From contig CAJUMQ010000022.1 of NCBI GenBank assembly GCA_910587035.1, positions 1 through 39,537 on the forward strand: DNA of 39,537 bases, written 5' to 3'. A program made the position numbers and the translations under genes. Numbering within the stretch: the stretch's first letter is position 1; each line of letters opens with the position of its first letter. Source of the DNA: an uncultured Desulfovibrio sp. (GTDB lineage: Bacteria; Desulfobacterota; Desulfovibrionia; Desulfovibrionales; Desulfovibrionaceae). Below, piece after piece: positions 25,018 through 33,698 of this stretch. The notes beneath the pieces are model-generated. The model searched no databases. It saw only the letters and a program-made list of their open reading frames with translations, and was not told the origin of the DNA.

Positions 25018-26790
25018 ATGATGGACAGAAAAATACGCGGTCTTGAAGATAACGAAACCCATGAGCGAAAACGGCTTTTCCGTGATGTTCGCTCTCCCAT
25101 CCAGCAGACTTTGGACGGGCTGAAACTTCCGGCAATCCAGACTGGCGGTGTTATGGGGGCGGGGGTGTGTCTGTTTTTTATTCCGGCCTTTGTGCTGCCC
25201 ATATTTCTGATTGGGGTGGGATTCGTTGGCTTGCGCTGGTATTTTGCGGAACATGACCGTCTGCCGTTCAGGATGCCGCTTGGCAAGGGCAAAAGGGATT
25301 TGGGCGATCCACTTCCCGGTCGCCGTGGCTATGCGAAGCCGGAAGGCATTTTCTTTCTTGGCAACCGCCTTCAGGACAAGCGGGAGCTGTGGCTTAAAGC
25401 AAAAGATATTCTAACTCATGCTCTCCTATTCGGCACAACAGGCTCAGGCAAAACAGAAACCCTTGTTTCCCTGTCCTACAATGCCCTGGCTACTGCAAGC
25501 GGACTTTTCTACATTGACCCCAAAGCCTCCCCCAAACTGGCTGTCCAGATTTGGCAGATGGCAAGATTTTTGGGCAGGGATGATGATTTTCGTGTTCTCA
25601 ATTATGGCACTTCCGGCAAGGTAAAGGGCAAAAACCCAAAAAGGCTGTCCAATACCAACAACCCATTTACCTTTGGCTCCGCTGAAGCTCTCACGCAGTT
25701 GCTTGTGTCCCTCATGCCAGCATCCGATGGAGCCAATTCCATTTTTGCGGACAAGGCTCAGGCGCTGATTTCCGGCGTCATGTATGCGCTGGTGGATTTG
25801 CGGGACAAGGGGCTTTTAAAACTATCCACTTCCGTAATTCGGGATAATCTGGCCCTTGAGCAATGCGTCCAGCTTGCCATGCGCCCGGAACTTGATGCTG
25901 AATCAAGGGCTTCAATTCATGCCGCCCTTGCCACTTCCGGCTGGATTGCTGGCCGTGAAATGAAAGACCAGCCGCAGTCATTTGCCGAACAGTTTGGCTA
26001 CGCCCAAAGCTATTTTGGCAAGGCTTTATCCAGTCTTACGGATACATATTCCCACATTTATGGGGCTGAGGATGGCGAAGTTGACTTTGCAGACTGCATC
26101 ATGCAGCGCAGAATCCTTGTTGTTTTATTGCCTTCCCTTGAAAAAGCTCCTGCCGAACTTGCCAGTCTTGGCAAAATCAGTCTTTCAGCAATTCGCAATG
26201 CCTGCGCCGTTGGCTTGGGTGCGAATATTGAAGGCGATGCCGCTGATGTTCTTGAAGCGTTGCCCACTGACGCGATTGGGATTGGCCCCTATCTCTGCAT
26301 AGTAGATGAGTATGCCGCAATCGTTACTCCCGGCTTTGAAGTTGTGCTGACGCAAGGACGCGGGCTCGGCATTGCGGCCATTGTAGCCTCCCAGGATTAC
26401 GCCGGAATACTTGAAGCTGACAAGAAAGGCGCACAGCAAATGGTCGCCAATACCTCCATTAAAATCTTCATGAAGCTCCAGGATGCTGAAAAGACATGGG
26501 AACTTATCAAGGGACAGGCGGGACAGGGAACAGTTTTGCGAACATCCGGCTTTAATGTGAATGACAGGCTTGGCACGTCCTATCACGATTCATTGAATAC
26601 TACCATTGAACAGGAAGATCGCGTGGCCTTGCGTGATTTACAGGAACAGATTGAGGGTGAAGCGCATTTTGTGTTTTCTGGCCAGATTGTGCGCGGTGAT
26701 ATGTTTTACGCCAACCCATCTTTGAAAAACGCGCAGTTGCGTGTTCCGCAGCTTGTACAGGTATCGCAAGGTAATGACAATGTTGATTAA
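25018..26790 (+). CDS. dotL: DotL/IcmO (TrbC-like) type IV coupling ATPase, short form
   Basis: DotL is the coupling protein that hands substrates, here relaxase-DNA, to the channel. The 590-residue product has two membrane helices near residues 38-72, Walker A GTTGSGKT (139-146) and Walker B CIVDEY (about 427-432). Legionella DotL has about 780 residues; its last 200 bind the IcmS-IcmW adaptors. That tail is absent here, as expected for a DNA-transferring system with no icmS/W genes. The start could be 25018 or 25021. The gene is followed by a convergent MazEF cassette 67 bases away. Confidence 0.92.
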   Translation: MMDRKIRGLEDNETHERKRLFRDVRSPIQQTLDGLKLPAIQTGGVMGAGVCLFFIPAFVLPIFLIGVGFVGLRWYFAEHDRLPFRMPLGKGKRDLGDPLPGRRGYAKPEGIFFLGNRLQDKRELWLKAKDILTHALLFGTTGSGKTETLVSLSYNALATASGLFYIDPKASPKLAVQIWQMARFLGRDDDFRVLNYGTSGKVKGKNPKRLSNTNNPFTFGSAEALTQLLVSLMPASDGANSIFADKAQALISGVMYALVDLRDKGLLKLSTSVIRDNLALEQCVQLAMRPELDAESRASIHAALATSGWIAGREMKDQPQSFAEQFGYAQSYFGKALSSLTDTYSHIYGAEDGEVDFADCIMQRRILVVLLPSLEKAPAELASLGKISLSAIRNACAVGLGANIEGDAADVLEALPTDAIGIGPYLCIVDEYAAIVTPGFEVVLTQGRGLGIAAIVASQDYAGILEADKKGAQQMVANTSIKIFMKLQDAEKTWELIKGQAGQGTVLRTSGFNVNDRLGTSYHDSLNTTIEQEDRVALRDLQEQIEGEAHFVFSGQIVRGDMFYANPSLKNAQLRVPQLVQVSQGNDNVD

Positions 26791-26857
26791 GAATGGCTAT
26801 TCCAGTTTCTACAAAAATGCTTTGTACGGCACTTTGAGTTCCTCGCTTATTTATGAA

Positions 26858-27190
26858 TTATCCAAGATATGCAGCGATTCGCGCAAGAACATCTTCAACG
26901 ACATCATCTGGCACTCTCTCAAGAAATTTTCCTTTACGGAATATCAAGTCAAGCGCTCGTGGCTGATCGCAACGAACTATTCCTTTTGTGACAGTGCCAC
27001 ACTCATCCAGCGACACGGCAAAACCTGCCGTGCGCACAAACTTTCCGCCTGTTGTAATCGGCAGAACTATTGGCAGTTTTGTGACATTGTTAAATTCTTC
27101 TGGAGAAATAATAAGAACCGGTCGTTTGCCCTGCTGTTCATGGCCCGCTGTCGGGTCAAGAGATACAAGAAAAATATCTCCGCGCTTCAT
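26858..27190 (-). CDS. mazF: MazF/PemK-family toxin, TA operon 2
   Basis: A probable endoribonuclease toxin of 110 residues from the ATG at 27190 (MKRGDIFLVSLDPTAGHEQQG, then KRPVLIISPEEFN and LPIVLPITTGG). The RGDIFLVSLDP, RPVLII and VRCDQPRALDL motifs identify the ChpB/PemK branch. It starts two bases after the antitoxin stop. It is convergent with dotL. It is only loosely similar to the toxin at 11722, so the two cassettes are not recent duplicates. Confidence 0.92.
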   Translation of the reverse strand: MKRGDIFLVSLDPTAGHEQQGKRPVLIISPEEFNNVTKLPIVLPITTGGKFVRTAGFAVSLDECGTVTKGIVRCDQPRALDLIFRKGKFLERVPDDVVEDVLARIAAYLG

Positions 27191-27192
27191 GA

Positions 27193-27450
27193 TTATATCA
27201 GTTCTTTGCCATTCGCAGGATTTGATGCCCATTCTTTGTCTTCATCTGAAATGGGAGCGATTTCATCACATTGGTCCAAAAGTTCCTGCAAGGAATATTT
27301 TTTGTGCTTTTTTGGCTCAATTACAAGGCGTCCGGCTTCCACTCCCATAGTAACTGGTGAGCCGGAATCCATATCCAGCATTTCCAGAAGTGCCGGTGGC
27401 ACTGCTACCATGATTGATCCGCCTACCTTTCGCAAATTTGCGGTGTACAT
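27193..27450 (-). CDS. mazE: MazE/PemI-family antitoxin, TA operon 2
   Basis: An AbrB-fold antitoxin: MYTANLRKVGGSIMVAVPPALLEML at the N-terminus is the DNA-binding swapped-hairpin domain, and the C-terminal half (about 45-85) is acidic and would wrap the toxin. I chose the ATG at 27450 because GGAGG lies 6-7 bases upstream; a second ATG at 27462 precedes that site. The length is 85 residues. Its operator is the inverted repeat just upstream. Confidence 0.9.
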   Translation of the reverse strand: MYTANLRKVGGSIMVAVPPALLEMLDMDSGSPVTMGVEAGRLVIEPKKHKKYSLQELLDQCDEIAPISDEDKEWASNPANGKELI

Positions 27451-27462
27451 CTTTGCCTCCAT

Positions 27463-27486
27463 AAAGTTATATTTTTATATAACTTT
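27463..27486. promoter_or_regulatory. Inverted-repeat operator of TA operon 2
   Basis: AAAGTTATAT (27463-27472) and ATATAACTTT (27477-27486) form a perfect 10-bp inverted repeat with a 4-base TTTT centre, directly upstream of the mazE start. It is very AT rich and probably contains the -10 region. Autorepression by MazE-MazF is the usual arrangement. It also lies 38 bases ahead of the rightward dsbA-like gene, so the site could influence both directions. Confidence 0.7.
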
Positions 27487-27524
27487 ACTCGGAATTAACT
27501 TCAAGTCCAATTCGTGAGGGAAGT

Positions 27525-28280
27525 ATGAAAAATTTTATATTCATATTAGCAAGTAATCTGCTGGCTATTTTATGTTTGGGCTTGCAATCTTTTGCGGGTA
27601 CTCTTTATTCCGACCGAGTGGCAGTGGAAGCCAGGGTAAAAGCCGAAATTGCCAAAGACTTGTCCCAACCTGTTCCCGCCCCTGAAGCCTATTCTGGCCG
27701 TATTTGTCTTGACGGACGCCCTGCGGATAATTTTTCGGGTGGTGTGGTTGAATATTGGGCCAATCTGGAATGCCCCTATTGCGGCATTGCCGAACCATTA
27801 AAGGCGCAGAGGGACAATGCCAATATCTGCATTGTAGCGCGGCATATTCCTGCCGGATACTATGGCGAATCCTACAAAAAAGCCCTGATATATGAAGCCT
27901 TGGGCCAGTTTTCCATCAATGCCGCCAACCAGTATTGGGATGCGGTAAATCCCAAAACATCTCTTGGCATACCTTCTCCTTATGCCGGCGCAATGCGCAC
28001 TGCCCTGGATGAAGCCGGCATTTCGCTTGAAGCGTTGCCTGACGCCCTTGAAAAAGCGTCTGCGCTTGTGAAAGGGGACATTCAGGCCGCTCAAGGCCGT
28101 ATCACAACTACACCGACCTACATTATTGATGGTATCCGCCTACCGGCCTGTGATTTCAAGGCAGACCAAATTCCGCAAGTTATTGAGTTGACCCAAAAAA
28201 TCCGCAAGGGCGATGAAAAGGCCAGGTCAGAAATTATTTCCATCATCGCACGTGGCCTGATGAACGAACAGCTTCTGTAA
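27525..28280 (+). CDS. Periplasmic DsbA/DsbC-like thioredoxin-fold protein (TrbB-like)
   Basis: A 251-residue protein with a signal peptide (about residues 1-24) and a thioredoxin active site CPYC at 83-86 in the context YWANLECPYCGIAEPLK, plus the cis-Pro region TTTPTYIIDGIRLP. It would form or shuffle disulfides in periplasmic transfer proteins, several of which here have paired Cys. IncI plasmids carry a comparable gene (trbB) between the DotM and DotL homologues. GAGGGAAGT precedes the ATG. It starts a new transcription unit after the TA cassette. Confidence 0.85.
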   Translation: MKNFIFILASNLLAILCLGLQSFAGTLYSDRVAVEARVKAEIAKDLSQPVPAPEAYSGRICLDGRPADNFSGGVVEYWANLECPYCGIAEPLKAQRDNANICIVARHIPAGYYGESYKKALIYEALGQFSINAANQYWDAVNPKTSLGIPSPYAGAMRTALDEAGISLEALPDALEKASALVKGDIQAAQGRITTTPTYIIDGIRLPACDFKADQIPQVIELTQKIRKGDEKARSEIISIIARGLMNEQLL

Positions 28281-28309
28281 TATTTACGGCAGATAACGGA
28301 GATACGGTC

Positions 28310-31300
28310 ATGGCAAGAAGGCGCAAAAGCAAGTCTAATATGCACCAGTATTCGCTGTTCGATTTTGTGGCAAACCAGATTGAACAGCTCCGGGAAGAAA
28401 ATCTTGAAGATGATTTGCAAACAAACGGCCAACAGGAACAGCCGCAAGCTACCAGGGCAGTCCAGGAAAGTGTCATTGAGCCTGTTACGGAGCCTGAAAA
28501 ATTTGAACCGCCAATAGATATCGCCGCTGAGCCAATTTCCTTGCCTGAGCCAGAAAGGGAAGCCGCTTTTTTTGACAATGAGCCATTGCAGGAGCCAGAA
28601 CAGCCTGCCGAGCCTGTCCGTCTTGGCATAAATGCCAGCGGCGAATCAGTTTACGCAATGCCGGATGGCTCAAGGATGCACACCAGAAATATTGCTATTT
28701 TTCAGGCCATTGACGGAGACAAAAATACGCCTGAAATGTTATATGTTCAGGACAGGCATGAGTTTCTGACAATTCAGGAAGTCGCGCATTTCAAAAATGA
28801 AACAAATCTCAAAGTGGAGGGATTAAATGCTGGATCATCAGACAGGACTTCTGGAAATCGCCAGCACAGTTCTTCAACCCGAAACGATAGAGGACATCAG
28901 GCTGGGGGGCTTCACCAGCCGGGGTTATTCGATCCTCGACCGCTGGGCGCTGAACAGCCCAGACGAACTGAAGAAAGTGGAAGCCAAGGACATTCTGGAA
29001 TTGCCACTGAAACTCTACAGACAACAACAGATGGAAACGAGAGCGCTACTCACCCCGCAAGCCCAGCGGATGAGCCAGCAGGGTTTGAGCGATTGGGAGA
29101 TATTGCAGGAATTGGGGATAGAAACAAACCTGAAAATTACAGAATAACCGCTGAGGATCAACTTGGCTCTGGCGGGGCTAAAACCAAATATGCGGATAAT
29201 ATCGCAGCCATCCGGCTGCTTAAACAGCTACAGGCAAATAATGCCCAAACCGCAACTCCCGAAGAACAGAAAATACTTGTCCGCTATGTTGGCTGGGGCG
29301 GCATTCCACAGGTATTTGACGCCCAAAATGAGCAATGGGCAAAAGAATATCAGGAACTGCAAGGGCTTTTAACTCCAGACGAATACCAGGAGGCAAGACG
29401 ATCCACACAGGATGCCCATTACACCTCTGAAACTATCATCAGGGGTATTTACAGCGGGCTTTCATGGCTTGGCGCAAAATCTGACAAGCCACTCCGTATT
29501 TTGGAGCCTTCCGAGGGCATAGGCAATTTTATCGGCCTTGTGCCCGAAAATGTGAATGCCAAATTTTTGGGTATTGAGCTTGAACCCATAACATCCGCAA
29601 TTTCCCAATATCTCTATCCGGAAGCCAAACATCTCAATATTGGCTTTCAAAATAGCCAGATAAGCGGTGGCTTTGATTTGGTGGTTGGCAATCCGCCATT
29701 CGGCAATCAGGCTCTTTATGACCCAGATTATCCGCAATACAAAAAATTCTCCATCCACAATTACTTTCTGGCCAAGTCCATTGACCTTCTGCGCGAGGGC
29801 GGCGTGGCCGCTTTTGTGGTCAGCCGCTATTTTCTGGATTCCACAGACAGCTCGGCAAGGGAAAAGATTGCCGAAAATGCGGATTTTTTGGGCGCTATCC
29901 GTCTGCCCGATACCGCATTCCGCCAGAATGCCCTTACCGACGTAACTACGGATATTGTTTTCTTCCAGAAAAATACCGGCCCAAAACAGTATAGCCAGGA
30001 TTGGGTGCATACTGAAAAACAGGAATTTGAGGACAGGCAAAATGGCGGCGTCCGCTTTGGCAATATAAACGCCTACTTTCATCAAAACCCCCAACAGGTA
30101 ATCGGCAAGCTGGTTTTTGACCACGGCATGTACAGCGGCGCATTGACTTGCGCGGAACTGCCTGAGCAAAAAGACCTCGGCCTTGAAATTGCCAGACGCC
30201 TGACAGCATTGCCGCCTGGCTGTTTTGTTCCAAGGGAAAATGTCATTGAGGAAAAAGTCAGGGCAAAACGGGATGAACGCTTCATCGCAAGCGAATATTT
30301 CCAGAGCCTCAAGCCCGGCGCTCTGGCGGTTGAGCCGAGAAGCGGCAAAATCGTTTTCAAGATGGCCAGCAGCTTTGGTGACGGGGATTATGATTTTCAG
30401 CCCATAAAAAATGAAACGGGCAGACTGCGCACAACGGCGATGATTCAAATCCGCGATACCTTGCGCGAACTGATGAACACAGAAAAGTCGCCGGATGCGG
30501 ATGAAGCGAAAATGGCCATGCTCCGCGCAAGGCTTAACAAGCAGTATGACAGCTTCGTCAGAAAATATGGCCATCTGAATTCCCAGACAAACCGCGCCCT
30601 TATGCGCGATGATCCGGAACATTCCCTGCTTGAATCCCTTGAGCGCAAATATGACAAGGGGCTTACGCCGGAAGCCGCGCAGAAACAGGGCGCAAAACCA
30701 AGACCAGCAACCGCCCAAAAAGCCGATATTTTCAGCCAGCGTGTCCTAAAGCCAGCAGAAACTGTAAGGGAAGTGGACAATATCAATGACGCGCTGGTCA
30801 TTTCCCTGCGGGAAACAGGCAGGGTCGATTTCAGCCGCATGGCCCAGCTTCTGCATCAGGATACGGAAACCATGCAGCAGGACTTGCAGCGCGAGGGACT
30901 GATTTTCCTCAATCCAGCAAATGAGGAATGGGAAATCAGGGATAAATACCTTACCGGCAATGTCCGGGGGAAATTGCATATCGCTGAGGATGCCGCAAAA
31001 AAGGATGTCAGATATGCGGCCAATGTGGAAGCGTTAAAGTCCGTTATGCCTCCAGAAATTGAAGCGGTTGATATTGGCATCCGTTTTGGCTCCACATGGG
31101 TGCCTCCAGATGTGGTGAATGAGTTTGTGGAGCATTTGCATAATGGTAATGGCAGCCAGGAAATAAACTATTTTCCCTCTTTGGGAAGATGGGAAGCCAA
31201 GGTCAGGATTTGGGATAACGCTGTTGATTCCAACGTCTATGGCATTCCAGAATACCCGGCGGCCAAGATTATTGAATCTCTGCTCATTAACCGTCCCATC

Positions 31301-33406
31301 AAGGTGGAAACGGAAAGCGGCGAGTATGATGAAAACGGCAGGCCAATCATGGTCATTGACCAGGACTTGACCGCCGCCGCCATGCAAAAGGCCGATGAAA
31401 TCAGACAGGCTTTTCTGGATTGGGTTTGGGTTGATGATGACAGGCGGGAAAGGCTTACCAAACTGTACAATGAGCGTTTCAATACCCATGTTCCGCCTCG
31501 CTATGACGGCTCCCATGTACAGCTTGTGGGAGCGTCAAGTGGCATCCAGTTGCGCCCGCATCAGAAAGATGTGGTCTGGCGCAGCATTCAGGAAGGGACG
31601 GCCCTCTTTGACCATGTTGTCGGAGCGGGCAAGACGATGGCCTGTATTGCTACTATCATGGAATCAAAACGCATGGGCTTTCTTTCCAAGCCGATGGTTG
31701 TAGTCCCTAACCACTTGCTATATCAGTGGAAAGATGAGTTCTATCGCCTGTATCCAGACGCCAATATCCTTGTGGCGGAAAAAACGGATTTCACCAAACA
31801 GAACAGGGAACGGCTTTTTGGCCGTATTGCCACAGGAAATTGGGATGCTGTCATTGTCGCCCATTCCTCATTCAAAAAGATAGACATGCCCCATGATGTT
31901 CAACAGGAAATTCTTCAGGAACAGGTGGACGCGGTCGCTGATGCCATTGAAGCGGCAAAAGAGGCCAATGGCAGCCGATCCACAATCAAGCAACTGGAAA
32001 AGCAAAAAGAGAAAATGGAAAACCGCCTTAATGCCCTGCTTGCGGCGGCTGGCAAAAAAGACAAATCCGTTGATTTTTCAGATTTGGGCGTGGATGCGCT
32101 TTTTGTGGATGAATCCCATGAATTCAAGAATCTGGCTTATCAGACAAGCATGAGCGTATCAGGCCTTGGCAATATCATGGGAAGCGCAAAGGCGCTGGAT
32201 TTATTCATCAAGTGCCGTTATCTCCAGCGCGAACACAATGGCCGGGGCGTGTATTTCATGACAGGGACGCCCATCAGCAATACCATTGCCGAGGTCTATA
32301 CCCTCCAGCGATACATGCAGTATGATGAACTCAAGGAAAAGGGCATTGAATATTTTGACGCTTGGGCATCCACTTTTGGCCAGATTACCAATGGCTGGGA
32401 GCTGGACGCCACTGGCGTGAACTACAAGCTGAAAAGCCGCTTTGCCAGCTTCCAGAATGTGCCGGAACTTCTTTCCATGTACCGTTCCTTTGCCGATGTA
32501 ATTACCAAGAATGATCTGGACAGACAGGCAAAGGAGGCGGGATTGCGTCCCTATACGCCGCCTGTAAAGGATGGCAAACCCTATAATGACGTTGTTGAAC
32601 GCTCGCCGGATCAGGCGGCATACATGGAGCGGATTATTGACCGCATGGAAAATCTGCCGCCAGACCCGCGAGAGGACAATCCCCTGAAAATCACCAATGA
32701 CGCCCGCAAAGCCGGGCTTGATTTCAGGCTCATTTCTCCAGACGCCGATGATTTTGAAGGCTCCAAGATCAATGTGGCCGTTGAACGGATTTATAATATC
32801 TGGAAAGACACAGCCGAGGACAGGGGCACCCAGCTTGTTTTTTGCGATTTGTCCACGCCCAAAGGCCCATCCACGGCGAATACGCCCACACTGGATATTG
32901 CCGCAAAATCTCTGGATGCGGGGATAACTGACGGTATAAATTACGGTATCGAATCAGAAAGTGAGAATGATGACGATGACGATACCGGAAATGACCTGAC
33001 TGTCGCCTCCGATATGGACGCGGTTATTGCCCTTTCATCCGGCAAATTTTCCGTCTATGACGACATCAGAAAGAAACTCATTGCCAAAGGCGTTCCGCCA
33101 AACGAAATCGCCTTTATCCATGACGCCAATACGGATATTCGCAAAACTAAACTGTTTAGCGACATGAATGCCGGATATTGCCGCATCCTGCTTGGCTCAA
33201 CTGCCAAAATGGGCGCTGGCATGAATGTCCAGCAAAGGCTGGTGGCCGCCCATCACCTTGACGCGCCCTGGCGTCCATCTGACTTGGAGCAAAGAAATGG
33301 CCGCATTATCCGCCAGGGCAACATGTTCTATGAGCGTGACCCTGACCATTTCACTGTCCAGATATACAATTACGCCACAAAGCAAACGTATGATGCAAGG
33401 ATGTAA
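28310..33406 (+). CDS. DarB-like adenine methyltransferase/SNF2 helicase, 3' end lost
   Basis: A giant protein of a family found on ICEs, plasmids and phages (compare P1 DarB), thought to protect incoming DNA from restriction. Visible in 1698 residues: an N-terminal region (1-170); a Gly/Ser/Arg/His-rich linker (about 172-285) that overlaps another gene; an N6-adenine methyltransferase with LEPSEGIGNFIG and NPPF (461-464); and an SF2/SNF2 helicase with GAGKT (1105-1109), VDESHEF (about 1266-1272), GTPISN and QRNGRIIRQGN near 1661. Family members continue past YDA.MWQ for several hundred residues. Here the frame stops right after TYDARM, where the second integrase module begins. I read this as a truncation by insertion. 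GGAGATACGGTC precedes the ATG. Confidence 0.88.
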   Translation: MARRRKSKSNMHQYSLFDFVANQIEQLREENLEDDLQTNGQQEQPQATRAVQESVIEPVTEPEKFEPPIDIAAEPISLPEPEREAAFFDNEPLQEPEQPAEPVRLGINASGESVYAMPDGSRMHTRNIAIFQAIDGDKNTPEMLYVQDRHEFLTIQEVAHFKNETNLKVEGLNAGSSDRTSGNRQHSSSTRNDRGHQAGGLHQPGLFDPRPLGAEQPRRTEESGSQGHSGIATETLQTTTDGNESATHPASPADEPAGFERLGDIAGIGDRNKPENYRITAEDQLGSGGAKTKYADNIAAIRLLKQLQANNAQTATPEEQKILVRYVGWGGIPQVFDAQNEQWAKEYQELQGLLTPDEYQEARRSTQDAHYTSETIIRGIYSGLSWLGAKSDKPLRILEPSEGIGNFIGLVPENVNAKFLGIELEPITSAISQYLYPEAKHLNIGFQNSQISGGFDLVVGNPPFGNQALYDPDYPQYKKFSIHNYFLAKSIDLLREGGVAAFVVSRYFLDSTDSSAREKIAENADFLGAIRLPDTAFRQNALTDVTTDIVFFQKNTGPKQYSQDWVHTEKQEFEDRQNGGVRFGNINAYFHQNPQQVIGKLVFDHGMYSGALTCAELPEQKDLGLEIARRLTALPPGCFVPRENVIEEKVRAKRDERFIASEYFQSLKPGALAVEPRSGKIVFKMASSFGDGDYDFQPIKNETGRLRTTAMIQIRDTLRELMNTEKSPDADEAKMAMLRARLNKQYDSFVRKYGHLNSQTNRALMRDDPEHSLLESLERKYDKGLTPEAAQKQGAKPRPATAQKADIFSQRVLKPAETVREVDNINDALVISLRETGRVDFSRMAQLLHQDTETMQQDLQREGLIFLNPANEEWEIRDKYLTGNVRGKLHIAEDAAKKDVRYAANVEALKSVMPPEIEAVDIGIRFGSTWVPPDVVNEFVEHLHNGNGSQEINYFPSLGRWEAKVRIWDNAVDSNVYGIPEYPAAKIIESLLINRPIKVETESGEYDENGRPIMVIDQDLTAAAMQKADEIRQAFLDWVWVDDDRRERLTKLYNERFNTHVPPRYDGSHVQLVGASSGIQLRPHQKDVVWRSIQEGTALFDHVVGAGKTMACIATIMESKRMGFLSKPMVVVPNHLLYQWKDEFYRLYPDANILVAEKTDFTKQNRERLFGRIATGNWDAVIVAHSSFKKIDMPHDVQQEILQEQVDAVADAIEAAKEANGSRSTIKQLEKQKEKMENRLNALLAAAGKKDKSVDFSDLGVDALFVDESHEFKNLAYQTSMSVSGLGNIMGSAKALDLFIKCRYLQREHNGRGVYFMTGTPISNTIAEVYTLQRYMQYDELKEKGIEYFDAWASTFGQITNGWELDATGVNYKLKSRFASFQNVPELLSMYRSFADVITKNDLDRQAKEAGLRPYTPPVKDGKPYNDVVERSPDQAAYMERIIDRMENLPPDPREDNPLKITNDARKAGLDFRLISPDADDFEGSKINVAVERIYNIWKDTAEDRGTQLVFCDLSTPKGPSTANTPTLDIAAKSLDAGITDGINYGIESESENDDDDDTGNDLTVASDMDAVIALSSGKFSVYDDIRKKLIAKGVPPNEIAFIHDANTDIRKTKLFSDMNAGYCRILLGSTAKMGAGMNVQQRLVAAHHLDAPWRPSDLEQRNGRIIRQGNMFYERDPDHFTVQIYNYATKQTYDARM
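28827..29147 (+). CDS. Embedded alternate-frame gene within the DarB-like gene
   Basis: A 106-residue ORF in the +1 frame relative to the large gene. The start has one of the best ribosome binding sites in the window (GTGGAGGGATTAAATG). The product looks like a genuine folded protein: LEIASTVLQPETIEDIRLGG, SRGYSILDRWALNSPDELKK and GLSDWEILQELGI, rich in helix formers with charged surfaces. Over the same bases the long frame gives a low-complexity Ser/Gly/His/Arg sequence. Either both frames are translated (overprinting) or the long ORF is really two genes flanking this one. I do not know its function. Confidence 0.65.
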   Translation: MLDHQTGLLEIASTVLQPETIEDIRLGGFTSRGYSILDRWALNSPDELKKVEAKDILELPLKLYRQQQMETRALLTPQAQRMSQQGLSDWEILQELGIETNLKITE

Positions 33407-33425
33407 CAGCATATAGCGGTATGTC
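33380..33425. other. att: Likely insertion junction of the nested element in the helicase gene
   Basis: The helicase coding sequence matches its family up to TYDARM (through 33403), then meets TAA and non-coding sequence. In the family this position reads YDA.MWQ and continues. The break therefore marks a probable att site inside the helicase gene, with the second integrase 270 bases away. The matching other half, expected to encode WQ and the remaining C-terminus, would lie right of this window. Confidence 0.6.
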
Positions 33426-33506
33426 CCTGCCTGAAATTGTCCAAATTATTTTATATTTCAATAAGATATATACAAAATGGATTTATTTGAATCCAAAATG
33501 GCCGGC

Positions 33507-33534
33507 TTGCATCCCGCATTTTTTACGGTATAAT
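33507..33534 (+). promoter_or_regulatory. Putative int2 promoter
   Basis: TTGCAT (33507-33512) and a perfect TATAAT (33529-33534) are separated by 16 bases. The -10 box overlaps two TTTACGGTAT repeats, so a protein bound there would block the promoter. It lies about 145 bases ahead of the int2 start. Confidence 0.5.
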
Positions 33535-33698
33535 TTACGGTATCTGGCTTGGAAGCCAGAAATTTACGGTATGAGATACCGTAAATTACCAAAGGAATAA
33601 TCTGCAATACGCTGAAATTACATGATAATTTTAGCAAAAATCTCAACAGAAATTGTTGCCGTAAAGGAGTACGCAGGATGCTGACCGATACCGTAATC
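33522..33698. repeat. TTTACGGTAT repeats and palindrome upstream of int2
   Basis: TTTACGGTAT is at 33522-33531, 33534-33543 and 33563-33572, and inverted at 33576-33585. The last two form the near-perfect palindrome AATTTACGGTAT GAG ATACCGTAAATT (33561-33587). A further copy, GATACCGTAATC, lies in the first codons of int2 (33687-33698). Two more copies are inside the helicase gene (about 32930-32950). The arrangement parallels the GATACCCACA repeats around int1. They are probably integrase or excisionase binding sites. Confidence 0.65.

Larger units (their letters stand above)
3280..33406 (+). mobile_element. ICE with Dot/Icm-type (IVB) conjugation module
   Basis: The run of dotH to dotL genes with topB, ardC, lytic transglycosylase and DarB-like gene is a conjugation module comparable to IncI tra/trb regions. 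Effector-system genes (icmS, icmW, icmQ, icmR, dotU, icmF) are not seen, which argues for DNA transfer rather than host-cell effector delivery. An integrase (int1), an oriT-like site and a tRNA-like fragment on the left suggest a chromosomal ICE. The true ends are not both in the window. Confidence 0.8.

Noticed and set aside
3280..26790. A Legionella-like effector secretion system
   Set aside because: Effector adaptors and associated genes (icmS, icmW, icmQ, icmR, dotU, icmF) are not seen, DotG and DotL are short, and topB, ardC, oriT-like and integrase features point to conjugation.
26741..27517. Plus-strand open frame of 258 codons over the second MazEF cassette
   Set aside because: Antisense shadow of mazF and mazE, which have clear family motifs.
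29462..30718. Long minus-strand open frame (418 codons) opposite the methyltransferase domain
   Set aside because: It is antisense to well-conserved methyltransferase motifs and its product has no recognisable features; a by-product of codon bias.
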